Below, one piece after another: positions 26,030-37,996 of a stretch of 64,000 nt of DNA. Within the stretch, counting starts at the first letter, position 1. Each line of letters starts with the position of its first letter. The position numbers and the translations under genes are program-made. This DNA is from Acanthaster planci (Eukaryota; Echinodermata; Asteroidea; Valvatida; Acanthasteridae), in contig NW_019091373.1 of assembly GCF_001949145.1 (NCBI RefSeq), positions 382,042 through 446,041 on the forward strand. The letters run 5' to 3'. The notes beneath the pieces were generated by a model. That model searched no databases and was not told where the DNA came from. It saw only the letters and a list, made by a program, of their open reading frames with translations.

Positions 26030-27507
26030 TGTGCATAATTACATGTACATGTACATGTATGTGCTTTCTGTACATTCACAGGACAAATGTGAAAATAACT
26101 AAATACATAATGTGCTCAGGTGATTCTGATCAAAGCAAATTTAATAGACAAAGACAAAATGGGCACAGGTTCAACATGCTGCTCTTCGGCTTTAAATTGG
26201 TTTCATTGGTCTGGTGAATTTTTTATTAAATGAATTTGACATTAAATTAACGTACCTACGTGCATGTACACTACAGCATGTGAATATGGCAGGTTCTACA
26301 AAATATGAAGAATGTATAACAATTAACGTAGGAGGTTCTAATTTCCTGAAGTGAACAGTATTGATTTAATTTATAATGTCTGATGAAATGTGGGGAGACA
26401 TGACTGAAATCTGAAACACTGATGACCGTGCTCATCTCTCGACTTAATCAGGGTTGACTATTTCAAGTCCTAAACATCAGCATTCTTGACAAACATGAAC
26501 AACTTGTAAATCCTAGCTGCACGAAAATGATCAGAAAGTAATAACTACGGCGGAAATTTTCAAACAGATTTGCAAGTGGTGACAGATGACAGTATTAATA
26601 CATTACAACCATAATTACTACCGGTAAATTAAAAACATGTCTCAGAGATGACTGGGTCCCAAAGTCGGCAGTTGTGAACATCATTTGATTCTGTCAAAAA
26701 CATCGACAGTTACATGCAAAAACCACAAGTAAAAACCATCATCCTTTATGACTTCGACAGTCACATCTCCAGTAAACGCTGGTCCAAAAATACCGATCAC
26801 AATGACTTTGGGACATCTGTCAAAACCGGTATTTCATGGTGACATTGCAGAAACGTTTTGCTGCCTTGACATCAGCCCAGATAGTGTGCCCTCTTTTTTT
26901 TTCGTATTCAGGATTTTTCTCTTTGTACCAAGGTTTCTCGACAGAAAATCTGTCAGACGAAATGACATTCTCAAAATTATGACATGCGAGACATAAGGTG
27001 TAAATGAAATGTGACTTTGTACTGCAATCACGGAAATGTCACATCTGTGGTACAAACACTTACATGTAGCAGTGCCATACTGCTCATACTATAGGGGTAT
27101 ATGCATGTACAGTGTACAGGTACAAATAGACATGTAGGTGGAGACTTTCCTAGTACCAATTTACACGTACAATGTGCATACATCTTGTACATACTGTATG
27201 ATGCATTTTGTATGCGAGGGAACCAAACATCCACACAGCTGCACATTTGAAATTCAGCTTTTCAATTTCTGTCAGTGTGGTTCTCTACACCGTGCAGTGA
27301 TCAACAAGTACAGCATATTCAGGACCTACATGTGTACACGGTAGATCTGCATGTAACACTTTCATACTGGGACCAGATGCATGTATCCAGGTATGCTGCT
27401 GTGAATAATGCACACATCATCCACATGCATTATGTTGGTTCTTGCCTTGTTCAAGTTGCACAAATGCATTCATGTACAAAAAAGTACTTGTCTTTTCCTT
27501 CCTCCAC
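26030..27507. other. Non-coding stretch with ACATGT words
   Basis: Begins with a (ACATGT)n run at 26041-26060. The rest is AT-rich and unique with further ACATGT words at about 27060-27140. No gene or complete element seen. Confidence 0.5.
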
Positions 27508-29220
27508 GGTGTAATTGTCAGTCTACTATTTTCTGAAACCATCAACTGAAGGGATAAGCAGAAGAGTGTTTGTAACAAACATGAATAAGCTTACTGTATA
27601 CATCTACATATGTTGTCCAATTAAGGCACATGCATTTAAGCGAACAGCGTGATGTAAATCCCATGTTGACTCTGACACTCTCACTCTAATTACTATACCT
27701 TGCAATGTGGTTGAAAACATGTATGCAGACCTTTGGGATTTCATCACAGTGGATTGAAATGTGTTGATCAATAACAATTAATGGATGGTGGCTTTGGATG
27801 GTGCAATGGGGTGAGACACTTTCACATGTACACTGGGCAAATATGATAATCTTGTTACAGACGAGAAATGGGTTTGTGGGTACACCATGGAATCAATCTC
27901 TTTTGGACGAGGTATGGTTCTTAAAAGAACCGGCGAGTACCACACCTCGTCCAAAAGAGATTGATTCCATGGTGCACCCGCAAACTCATGTCTCATGTTT
28001 CATCCACCATGCAAAGCTTCAAATCTTACTTGTTACAGACCTTATATGTAAATTCTCTTTTGCACATTACAGTATGCTTTAGTTTAAGTTGAACTGATGA
28101 TATTGTCAAACATGTTTCATCTTCCTTCCCTTAAAAACAGTACCACTGCAAATGTTGTTAAATGTGTTGGACCCTCAGGCACTTTACGTATACAATATTG
28201 GTGTGAAAGTCCAAGCTGTCATAACTTTTATCCAGTTCATGAGATGAGCATGACATGTCTTGTCTTCTGGCTAGTTTGATTTATACTCGTAGGTAAAGCC
28301 CAACACATGTACATGTTCAATAGGTTTGATAGGGCATTGGCTTAATACCGAGGGCTCTCAGTTTAGACAGTTGAAACTGAAGAGGGGCTACATTGGCTTT
28401 TTTTTTTTTTAGTCTCTTGAATGTGCTCCATCTTAAAGAGCATAGGAATCACTATGTACATGTATGGTACATGTAACAGACATGAGAGACATTTTCAGCA
28501 CTAAGAGCATCTGGTTTCTATTCTGAGTGATATCCATTGCATTTACTGCAGCCTGGATAAGGTAGTTCTCTTGGTTGGTAAGGGTACATTTTTATATATT
28601 TTAAATGCCTTTCAGACAAGGATATCTTACACATGTAACAATTTGATGCTTTGTCTTGAACGTCCAGATCTTAGCCTTTATCTCATGCAGGAAAATAAAG
28701 TACTTTTGTAAAATGAGACTTTCTGGGATTAAGCAACTGTTGAACCACTGTTGGACCTACTAGAAGTTTTGTCAATGTTCCTATACTGGTACATGTACAT
28801 TTACCGATATCTCATTCCAAATTTTAACGTGGATGTGTGTAAGTTCTTGATCATTCACCCAAGCCACATGAAGGTACCGGTAGAAATGTTGCATGTACTA
28901 AAGGATACCACATTGGTGGAATTAACTTTCTCCTGTAAGTGATCTTGTTCCAAATACTGGTTGACAATCTTGAGAAGGCAACTTCAATTTGAGTTTTGCA
29001 GTTCAAAAGGCTTGACTTGCGACACAAATTCTGTAGAGTTCTTCAAATAGCATTCATCACATCACAGTACAAGCTGTAGTGTGGTGTGTCTGGAAAAACT
29101 ACAAATCTGAAGTGGTAAAATCATATTTATATTGAGAGACCAAGATTTTGTACCTGTTTGAAGAAATTTGCTACTAGAGGTCATTGCTAGATTTTATTTA
29201 AGAAGATAATTTCACAATGT
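27508..29220. repeat. Arm 1 of a large inverted duplication
   Basis: This segment matches the reverse complement of 36020-37985 in a collinear way. Anchors include attttctgaaaccatcaact (about 27528), tacatatgttgtccaatta, the block at 27646-27843, tttagacagttgaaactga (28360), accacattggtgga (28907) and caagattttgta (29141). Identity varies from about 80% with many indels to nearly 100% in the 27646-27843 block. No open frame is shared by the arms. It may be two copies of one dispersed repeat family inserted in opposite orientation, or an old inverted duplication. Confidence 0.85.
27851..28040. mobile_element. 166-bp foldback insertion with a 12-bp flanking direct repeat
   Basis: The flanks are cttgttacagac at 27851-27862 and again at 28029-28040; arm 2 has this word once and lacks everything between. 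The insertion (27863-28028) carries two 51-bp inverted arms, 27863-27913 and 27944-27994. These are perfect over the inner part (accatggaatcaatctcttt and ggacgaggt) with about four mismatches toward the outside. A loop contains ggttcttaaaagaacc. Thirty-four further bases lie between the right arm and the right direct repeat. Because of the palindrome both strands read similar peptides, which explains the mirrored open frames here; neither is a gene. Confidence 0.85.
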
Positions 29221-30710
29221 AGATGGAGGGAGGGAGGGATGCAGAGTTGCAAACTGCAAAGGGTGGAGGTTTGGAAAACAAAATTGAGAGGCTGGTTAAG
29301 AAAAAAACACGACTGCAGAAATGAGCATAATGGGATGAAAACTGTTTTGCACTGTGCAAAAAATGGACGCTGATAAAGCCGAATCAGGATGGTGGAAGTG
29401 GTTTAAACTGGGATGAAAACAATATTTTGAGATGGAAAAACAAAACCCTGCCACATTGTAGTGTCTGCTAACCCATACATGTACCAGTATTTCATGGTGC
29501 CTAATCAGCAGAAAAGCTGCATGTAAATTGTTCACTCTGCCTAGAGAGCAGCAGGTCAAAGAATTTTAAATGTGTCACATCATCACATCGGAATTAGATA
29601 CCACCGCCATGGGACTCAGGGCCTCAAAGGACTTGAGATTCACTTCCTTGAAAGTCACACCTTGTGAGTACTGTTGTACCGGAATTCATTATCTTGACAA
29701 GTTCTGCACGTCATCGAAGGATAAATGGGGTGTGTACAACACAAAGGAATCAGACCTTCCAGTTAAGTTACAAACATGTACAGCAGGCATGTAAAGACTT
29801 GCCTGCATGAATCAGAATTGGACTTTTCCACAATGCACAAGCACCGGTACATGTACCAGTACATGTACATGTACATTGTATCTCCAGGCCTGCCATCTTG
29901 TGCATGCACAGTTTTGCACTTCAAAATTAATCCACTCTAAAAAATAACTGCCAGTATACTGGGTGGTTCAAAAAACGTAAACCCAAGTTTAAGCTGATTG
30001 TTTACCCTCATCCTACAATTCAGAGAATTTGTATTTACATGTACATGTACCTGGTGTTGATGATTAGGGTAATTAGCAATAATCCTGAAAAAAGGTACCG
30101 TATCGGTAGGTCTGGCTTAATTGCATCTCAAGATATCACCCATTACGGATGGCATGTACAAATTTTGTTTGTCACCAGGAGCTTCACTGCTCACAAGTTT
30201 GATTGAACTTTACATGTTTTCAAGGGTGATATTCCAAATTTTGCAATGCCTTTTGCAATTTTGCAATTCAGGGTCAGTGTGAATTCATGCATAGATCAAG
30301 TGGCACGTGTGCATTTTTTGTGGGGGCTCAGAGAGGAACCTATCCTCCTCCAAAAAAAAGTCCCCCAATTGCACCACGGGACTGGTATGGGCAGCTATAT
30401 CACAAATGACGATAAATCAAAGCTGGTGGTTTAAGATGTACTGGTGGGTATATTTTGTGCCTTTACATTGGTTTTTCAGGAAGTTACCGTGTACAAAAAA
30501 ATGGCCACTTGGGAGGAGGAATCAAGCCCCCAAGGTCTCCTCCACTTCCTTGGGTGGGTCAATACATACTCAGATCCTACAGTATATTTAAAGTCCATGT
30601 ACTGGTACAGTGAACATGTACATCTATCACATAACCAAGAAGCAATTATTAGGTGACCAAGTTTTCAGAATACATTTCAGATTACATTTGATGTGTACAT
30701 GTACATGTAC
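29221..30710. other. Left part of the spacer between inverted arms
   Basis: Non-coding. It contains dense ACATGT/ACCGGTAC arrays at about 29840-29880 and 30035-30050, and small A-rich tracts. No gene is supported. Confidence 0.5.
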
Positions 30711-31601
30711 CAGGGCTCGAAATTGGGCTAATCATCATTGGAGCAAGTACTTGCTCCATAGACAGCTGAATTTGTCATTTTACAGGAGCAAGTAGCTCCC
30801 ATACAATATTAAAGATATGTGTTCAAGAAAAAAAGAAAAGATCCTGGTCCTTGCTGTTGCTTTTGTTTACATTTATGACACTGATAACTTACGGCTTAGA
30901 CTTTGGCAGATATTAAAGTCTTGATCGAGTTGTTATTTTTGCGGGTTGCATACCACGTACAACTAGTAGTGAGTATGCGACCAACCGGAACCTCAAACAT
31001 GTGCTTACCGACACTACGCAAAAAGACAGGCACTGGGCCTATATAACATGCATATGCACACCGACGTAAAAGTGAACTAACTGCAGCAATTGAGCATTTT
31101 TGAAACAAGTGGATAGGCTGATACTTTGGTTTTCGCTGGTTCCAGCTATTTTGGAGCATGGTTCAAAACCACATGTTCAAGCTATGACTGGAACCAGCTA
31201 AACTGAAGTTTAAGCCGAATCCACTTGTTTGGCTTGAATATACGCACGAGGGACTAGTTTCCATACAATCATGACACTGACCGCGGGTAATAATACGTGT
31301 ATGTACATTCATGTGTGTGCATGCATCGCATGCGAGACTGCAGCGTGCGCTCGGTGACATCGTAAACAAAACTGTACCATGTTATGGTTCTGTGACAAGG
31401 AACAAGTCAAAAAGTTCAGGTATTTTTCATGACAAAAGTAGAAACAAAAGGTAAAAATATTCAGGTACATGGAATCAAACGGGCATACCGTACATGTAAG
31501 TACTTGCGCCCGTCATTATGATTTACGGGCGCACTTCTGTGACAATCAGGTGAGGGTGCATTTTAGCTACATGTACCTGCGCCCATTAATTTCGAGCCCT
31601 G
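30711..31601. mobile_element. hAT-like non-autonomous element, about 890 bp
   Basis: The left end at 30711 reads CAGGGCTCGAAATTGGGC. The right end at 31601 read inverted gives CAGGGCTCGAAATTAATGGG, a 14-bp perfect terminal match of the hAT type. Sub-terminal ggagcaagtacttgctcc (plus gcaagtagctccc) and gtacttgcgcccgt blocks recur near the ends. Clear 8-bp target duplications are not visible; the left flank is an ACATGT array that may have changed since insertion. No transposase frame was found. Confidence 0.75.
31103..31234. repeat. Foldback repeat inside the hAT-like element
   Basis: aaacaagtggat near 31103 and atccacttgttt near 31219-31230 pair. So do gctggttccagctat (about 31136) and ctatgactggaaccagc (about 31181). 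The imperfect hairpin spans about 130 bases and may be a nested MITE or part of the host element. Confidence 0.65.
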
Positions 31602-33677
31602 TATAAATTTAACCCCTCATGTCCAACTTTGTTTGACCTTTTCCGGGGGGGGAGTACTGACTCAACATTATCAACTAAGATTTCTTGCATTCTGATATTT
31701 GTTGAACATGTGGAAAAGTTCCCATCAAAACACCGGCCTGTATTCAGCATCCCAAGACATAAAGCATAAATTGATTTTTCAAAGCCAATACATACACGTA
31801 CATTTGTACTTTACGTAGGTGGACGGTACAGGCTCATACAGGATGTGTACACTTACAGATATTTACCCATCCCTCCACAATGCAGTGTTCATCCCTGTGA
31901 AGTGCACAGGTGACTTGCAGCCTTTGTATTGAAGTGATTAATAATTCAGATTTCCAGCACACGGCATGGAAATCCACATAAAACGGTAATTAGAAACCAC
32001 ATTCATTATGTATGCTGGCCATACAAACATACATGTACATGTATTCACATTTTACACATGTACCTTTAGACACAGTTGGGATTTGTACAACTGTAGAAAA
32101 TTGTCAGCACGAAGTACATTATACATATCATGTTCTGGTACTTTTTGTTCGTGTACATATACAGTGTCTATGAAATGACACCAAACACATGTAGATGTAG
32201 ACATGGAAAAAGAACATAAATGTACATGTGTACATGTACATGTATCATGTATTTTCCTTATAAGTGGTCCCAATATTCATTACTACATGTATGCATCCAT
32301 GTGTGCCTCACAAAAAACAAAAAAGTGAGTCGAAAAGGAGAAAAAATTAGCACCTGTTTTAGTATAAATACAGTTTTAGCATCAATATACAAAAAAGTTG
32401 TCTTTTTTAAGAGTCAAAATCAAACTGACACAGTAAACACACATACCAGTACAGTTTACATTTTCAAACACTACAATTATTTTTTTCTCTCTGTGGTCAC
32501 GTTTCAGTGTCATTCATGGCTCATGACAAGTTTTCTATTACAGATAATCAGTCACATGACAAGACAAGCACACACTTGTCATGGACTCGTTATGAATTCT
32601 TTGAAAACAGAATCTGACTCTCTTCCCCTCTCCATGTACTTGTTTTTACCTGTCACAAGAATTTCACCATGCAAGTCCACTCTTTCCAGCATCAACATAC
32701 CAAAAAGTAAGCCTCCCCATATACAGAATCTCAACCAAGAAATCAAGGATACATGTGCCACCGGTAGTACCTACACGAATGAAAAATATACTATATTTTA
32801 CGTCCCTTAACATGCTCGTATACATGTATCCTCTAATTCAGTTCTATTGATATTATGACTTCCATTCTGGCAGGTGAGCACAGCAGAGAAGTAGAACTGT
32901 TTTTACCAGAAGATGTTTTAATATAGGGTCCACTTGCATGTACAAATGTACATGATTTTTTAATAAAATGTACAAACACATGAACCAATACCTAGCTGAG
33001 TCAGTATAGACGGCTCTAACATGTGCAAATGTGCATGTACGTGTATGCATAATACATGTACTGGCATGTACCAGGATCTGGGATTCTGTATAGGTATGTA
33101 CACATGTACATGTATCTGTATTCAAAAAACAAAACAAAACTGTGGCATACATGTATTTCCAAAGTCATTTTGGTACATACATGTAATCTCAGTGTAAACA
33201 TGTACATGTACACAAAATGGCTCAACATGTACATGTACCTGTACAGTATACAAATTTATGTATATTTTCCCTAAAATGTACTTTTTTGGGCAGGTTTCCT
33301 CAGCTTACATGTACACGTACATGTACATGTACTAGGTCCTACCGCTAAATTACCATATACCCCCCTCACCTCTCCCTATTCTTCACAACCATCCTTTCAA
33401 TGTGTTAACACGTACAGATATACCCTTTTAGTACATGTGTGTGTTGTAAGCACTAAAGCAGAGGACGTTTTCAACACTTGACAATATGCAATTAGATTTT
33501 AGCTTGAGACGACGGATGACAAATTGCTTGTTTCAGCCAATGCAGATGTGCATGTTTATGTGCACGTACCATTTACGTAGTGGTACATGCAAGCACGTCC
33601 TTCTATGTGAAAAACTGATCTGCAACACACAGTACTACCCAGTAGTGCACGTACGATACTAACATTTTGAACAATGT
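31602..33677. other. Non-coding spacer with the densest ACATGT arrays
   Basis: ACATGT/TACATGTA words cluster at 32030-32060, 32220-32250 and 33040-33330. The 196-codon open frame at 32220-32810 starts inside such an array. Its translation is dominated by repeat-derived MYMCTCT-type residues, so it is not called a gene. Confidence 0.55.
32945..33330. repeat. Cluster of ACATGT palindromic repeats
   Basis: The words acatgt, tacatgta and gtacatgtac occur more than a dozen times within about 400 bases, for example at 33105-33116, 33200-33210, 33225-33242 and 33305-33332. Each unit is its own reverse complement, and short arrays have a 6-bp period. Comparable smaller arrays are scattered across the whole window. 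Confidence 0.8.
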
Positions 33678-33922
33678 GGGTGATTCCAGAGAGTAGGCGT
33701 CCATTTTTTTCATGTCCCTGTCACATCTGACATATGATTTTGTGAGTTCAGAACACATTTTCTACTTTCCAAGTGTGATGAATTAGTGCGAATTACCTGC
33801 CCAACAAATAGTTACAGATTGAAATCAATTCTGGTGATATTTCCATGTCAAATAAGAAAAATCAGATGTAACAGGAACACCAAAATGTCACACTTTTGGA
33901 CCGCTAATTTCTGGAATTACCC
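33678..33922. mobile_element. MITE, 245 bp, same terminal start as the 25.2-kb element
   Basis: The left end is GGGTGATTCCAGAGAGTAGG. The right end read inverted is GGGTAATTCCAGAAATTAGC, and both arms then continue to cctgtNacatctga. The arms are about 50-60 bases with scattered mismatches. The internal sequence is non-coding. The shared GGGTNATTCCA terminus links it to the MITE at 25166-25394. Target duplications are not clear. Confidence 0.75.
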
Positions 33923-33924
33923 CC

Positions 33925-36019
33925 GTACATGTACTAGTACATGCAAGTTTGAAGCGCAGCTAGTAGACATCCAAATTATCTGCATTTGGCTCAACACCCA
34001 AAGCCTTTGAGCTGCTGTTGTACTAGTGCATGTACTGGTAACAGACTCCAAGACCAAGTCTACAGGTTACAAGAAAGGATTAGGATACAGGAAGGCTCTA
34101 CATAAATGACTACACACTATTGAATTTGAAGATCTAAATCCATGTGCTTCTGTGAGATGCCATTAAACTTATGGGTACATTTTCATCATGCTGTATCATT
34201 ATCACATTAGGCCCAAAATAGTTTTGCTTCTGATTACATGGCATATAAATATAGGTAGGTAGGTACCAGAACAATTTTGGGGAGGGGGGGAAGGACACTT
34301 TTTTGACACTGATTCAGTGTGCCGCAGTGGTTGTGCAGTTAACTGTTGTGGTGTTAACTGGTTTAAAAGAACAGCAAGAATTGTCAGGTGGCATTTGTTT
34401 TACATGAAGGGTGGCAAGACCACCATGGATTAAACAAAGAGGACATGTTTGTTTCAATTTTTGACACGTCTTTTCGACTCGACAGTGCGAGTTTACCAAA
34501 CACATCGCCCTGCGGCGTGAGGTTAACTAACCCATTACATCACAGACTGATCAGTAACAGACGTGTACTTGAGTTAGCTGCGTGCGTGCATACGCGATCC
34601 GAAACAAGAGGGCCAAAGACCTAGCCGTAGCTGTGGAGGCCCATTTGGACATGGCCTAAGCCTGTGTACGCATGTGTCAGCTGGGTTGCTGCACATTGTA
34701 TCGGGCTAAGCTGGCTGACCCCACACACCCATACATGTATGTACTAGGCACCTGCAGCAAATAATCGTCCATGAACGCTGGGCAGCAGAACGAAATACGA
34801 GTACACATACATTTATGTAAAGTACATGTACATATAAATTGAAACCAACTGCAGTGCAAGGCAAGCCTCATCACCTCATGGTACGGTGCAAGTGGCATGA
34901 AGATGATCGCGTACTGGTAGACCGCAACACGAAATAATTCACACGAACGTGAAGTCGGAAACGTACGGGAAATATAGGGCATTTTTTCAAGGGGCACCAC
35001 TGCCAGGAAGAACGGGGCACACAGCCAGCTTTGGCCATGGACAAAGTAGAAATTTTCAGGGCACTGCTGTTGAATGTAAGGGCACTGACTGCCATGGCTT
35101 TGGTGAAATTCGAGGGCTGATGTACATGTAGTTCCCAGTCCAAAAGATCTTGACCATGTTTGTCATGGGTTCAGTGACTAGGAGTGGGTCTTTGCTGTGG
35201 TGAACACTGTTCGCTGTACATACATACATGTACATGTACATATTACACGGTGCATCCTTATGTTGTTTTTTTAGGGATGGTACAATAGCTGCACGCACAT
35301 ACAATAAGGTCAGTCAGTCATTTTTACTGTACCTGTACCTAAACAACATCAGCTGGTAGGCATCTTCGAATTAAATGTACCTACTGATTTAAGCTCAGTT
35401 AATGTCATTTTATAGTCACATGCTAGTACCGTATGTGCCCATGCTTTAGGTGGAAATTCATGGATACATATACATGTACTATGATGGATGTCCAAGTATA
35501 GTGCATACATGTACATTTGTAAATTGTCCATTTTGACGATGGCAAGGCATAACACAGGCATGTGATGTAGACGTACATACATGTATGTACATGTGCACAT
35601 ACATGTACCATTTGCATACGGGTAAATGCAAGCATATCCTTCCAAGTGAAGCACTGGTCTGAAAGTACAACATATACGGTACAATGTACCGGTACCGTAC
35701 ATTACATACTCTCGTTTCCTAGAACAATGTACTGTGTAAATATACATGTGCAGGTTCTCATGGACATGCTGGGACTGCCATCCATGCTATTTAAATTTGA
35801 CTCAATCACCAAAGCCTTTGAGTAAAAGAGCATTTCATCATGATCCAATACTCTTTGGCTTTTATCCTGATGAAATTGGAGCGTTTGTGCAATACCCTAT
35901 ATACATGTATGTATACACTGAGATACTATTCCACTAAATCAGTACATGTACATGTAGGCTTGGGTGACGACATTGTTAGATTTGAATTCCACCCAGGAAT
36001 CTTAATTTCAAATTTCTCA
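33925..36019. other. Right part of the spacer between inverted arms
   Basis: Non-coding with ACATGT arrays at about 35220-35245, 35465-35610 and 35940-35955. Near 35105-35113 the sequence aattcgagggctg resembles the inverse of a hAT-type CAGCCCTCGAATT end, but no partner end was found. Confidence 0.45.
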
Positions 36020-37985
36020 AGCAAAAAAGAGATAAACCTTAAAAAAAATCTGGTTAAGTGACCTCTCGCATCAAATTTCTTCACACATATACAAAATCTT
36101 TGTCTCTTAAAGAGCACCTCTAACTTGTCTAAGGAAAACATGTTTTCTCTGATTTGATCTTTTCAAATAGCTATGGAAGCATCCACATCAAACGCAGTGT
36201 CATTTGTCGTCAGACTCAGAGCTCAACTGTAACAAGCTACAAAGGTTTTTTTTTCTGTTCACGCCAAGATGCAAATTCTGAATGTACTGTAGATTGCGTC
36301 ATTTGGAGAAAACAGAGAAAATGAGGCGAACCCTCGTCCTGTGTTCATAGCGGGTAAACCCTTGTGCTTGCCAAACAATGGCTACATGCTTTGCTTGACA
36401 TGAACAGAAAAAAAGTCCTTTTTTGCTTGTTATACTGTAGTTGAGCTCTAGAGACAAATGACACCGCATTCGACCTGGCTGCCATATTTATTTGAGCAGA
36501 GGAAATCAGAGAAAACATGTTTTCATTAGAGGTGCTCTGTAACATACACACCACACCGCAGCTTGCACTGTGATGTGATGCACACTATTTGATCATTTTG
36601 ATGAACTCTACAATATGTGTCTCGGGTCTTTTGAACTGTCAAGCACTAACTGAAGTGGCCTTCTCAAGATTGTCAACCAACATTTGGAACAAGAAGCACA
36701 GTAGAGAGTCAATTCCACCAATGTGGTATCTTTTAACACATGCAACATTTCTAGGTGCATGTGGCTAGGGTGACTGATCAGAACTTGCACACATCCAGGT
36801 TAAAATTTGTCAGGAGATAACCTGTACCAGTCCATGTACATGTACCTATAAGAATAAACCTCTCGAGGGTAGATGTACATTGTACATGTACATGCACGAC
36901 AATGGTATAATTGCTTAATTCCAGAAAATCTCACTTGAAACTACAAAAGAACTTCGCTTTCCTACATGAGACAAAGCTACCGGTACATGTGTGATCCGAA
37001 GGTTCAAGACAAAGACTAAAATTTCAGCATCAAAGATTACACGTGAAGGACATCCTTATAGGCTGCAATAAATGTAATGTACAGTGTACATGTATAGTAC
37101 ATCAATATCAGACCAGACTAAAAGCAAGGATGCTCTCAGTGCTAAAAATGACTCTTGTCCTGTTACCGTACATGTATAAATGAACATGTATATGGTGATT
37201 ACTATGCATAAGTTGGAGCACATTCAAGACACTAAATAATGCTGATGCAGCCTCTCGTCACTCTTAAGTTCCAACTGTCTAAACTAAGAGCCCATGGTAT
37301 TAAGCCCAATGTTCTATCAAACCTCCCAGTACTATACATGTACATGTATATTACATGTGTAGGGGTTTCCCTAAATCAAACTAGCCAAGACGAGACATGT
37401 CATGCCCGTCTCATGAATTTATGACAGCTTGGACTTTCACGATATGTACAGCATCTGAGGGCCAAAAACATTAAACAGCATTTTCAATGGCACTGTTTTT
37501 AAGGGAAACACAATGCAAAATGTCTAATACCATAGATGTAATTTCGTCATTTCAAATTAAACTAAAGCATACTTGTTAGGTGCAAAGAAAATTACATTTA
37601 AGGTCTGTAACAAGATATTTGCCCAGTGTACATGTGGAAGTGTCTCACCCCATTGCACCATCCAAAGCCGCCATCCATTAATTGTTATTGATCAACACAT
37701 TTCAATCCACTGTGATGAAATCCCAAAGGTCTGCATACATGTTTTCAACCACATTGCAAGGTATAGTAATTAGAGTGAGAGTGTCAGAGTCAACATGGGA
37801 TTTACATCACGCTTAAGGTATTACGAAAATTTGCTGTTCCCTTAAATGCACATGTATGTACCTTAATTGGACAACATATGTAATAGGCTTATTTATGTTT
37901 CTGCTTAGCCCTTTACATACATGTACATGATGGTTGATGTAGTTGATGGTTTCAGAAAATTTTAGATGGACAATTTACACCTATC
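36020..37985. repeat. Arm 2 of the large inverted duplication
   Basis: The reverse complement matches 27508-29220 (see arm 1). This arm carries its own insertion, the MITE at 36107-36542. It lacks about 40 bases that arm 1 has at that point, and it lacks the foldback insertion of arm 1. An extra ACATGT-rich segment near 37915-37935 also distinguishes it. Confidence 0.85.
36107..36542. mobile_element. MITE with about 45-bp terminal inverted repeats inserted in arm 2
   Basis: The left end is TTAAAGAGCACCTCTAA followed by gaaaacatgttttctctgat. The right end read inverted is TTACAGAGCACCTCTAATG then aaaacatgttttctctgatt. Internal blocks also pair, for example gtgtcatttgtcgtcagact with its inverse near 36440-36470 and gagctcaactgtaacaagc. 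The TTAA at the left and TTAC (inverted) at the right would fit a TTAA-targeting family such as piggyBac or Kolobok with one mutation. Comparison with arm 1 shows the element was added after the arms duplicated. Confidence 0.85.
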
Positions 37986-37996
37986 TTAATGAGAAG

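Noticed and set aside
27778-28082. Overlapping open frames on both strands with the same peptide
   Set aside because: They are mirror images created by the inverted repeat of the foldback insertion.
32220-32810. 196-codon plus-strand open frame, the longest in the window
   Set aside because: Starts inside an ACATGT array, translates largely to repeat-like and low-information residues, and has no domain or splice support.
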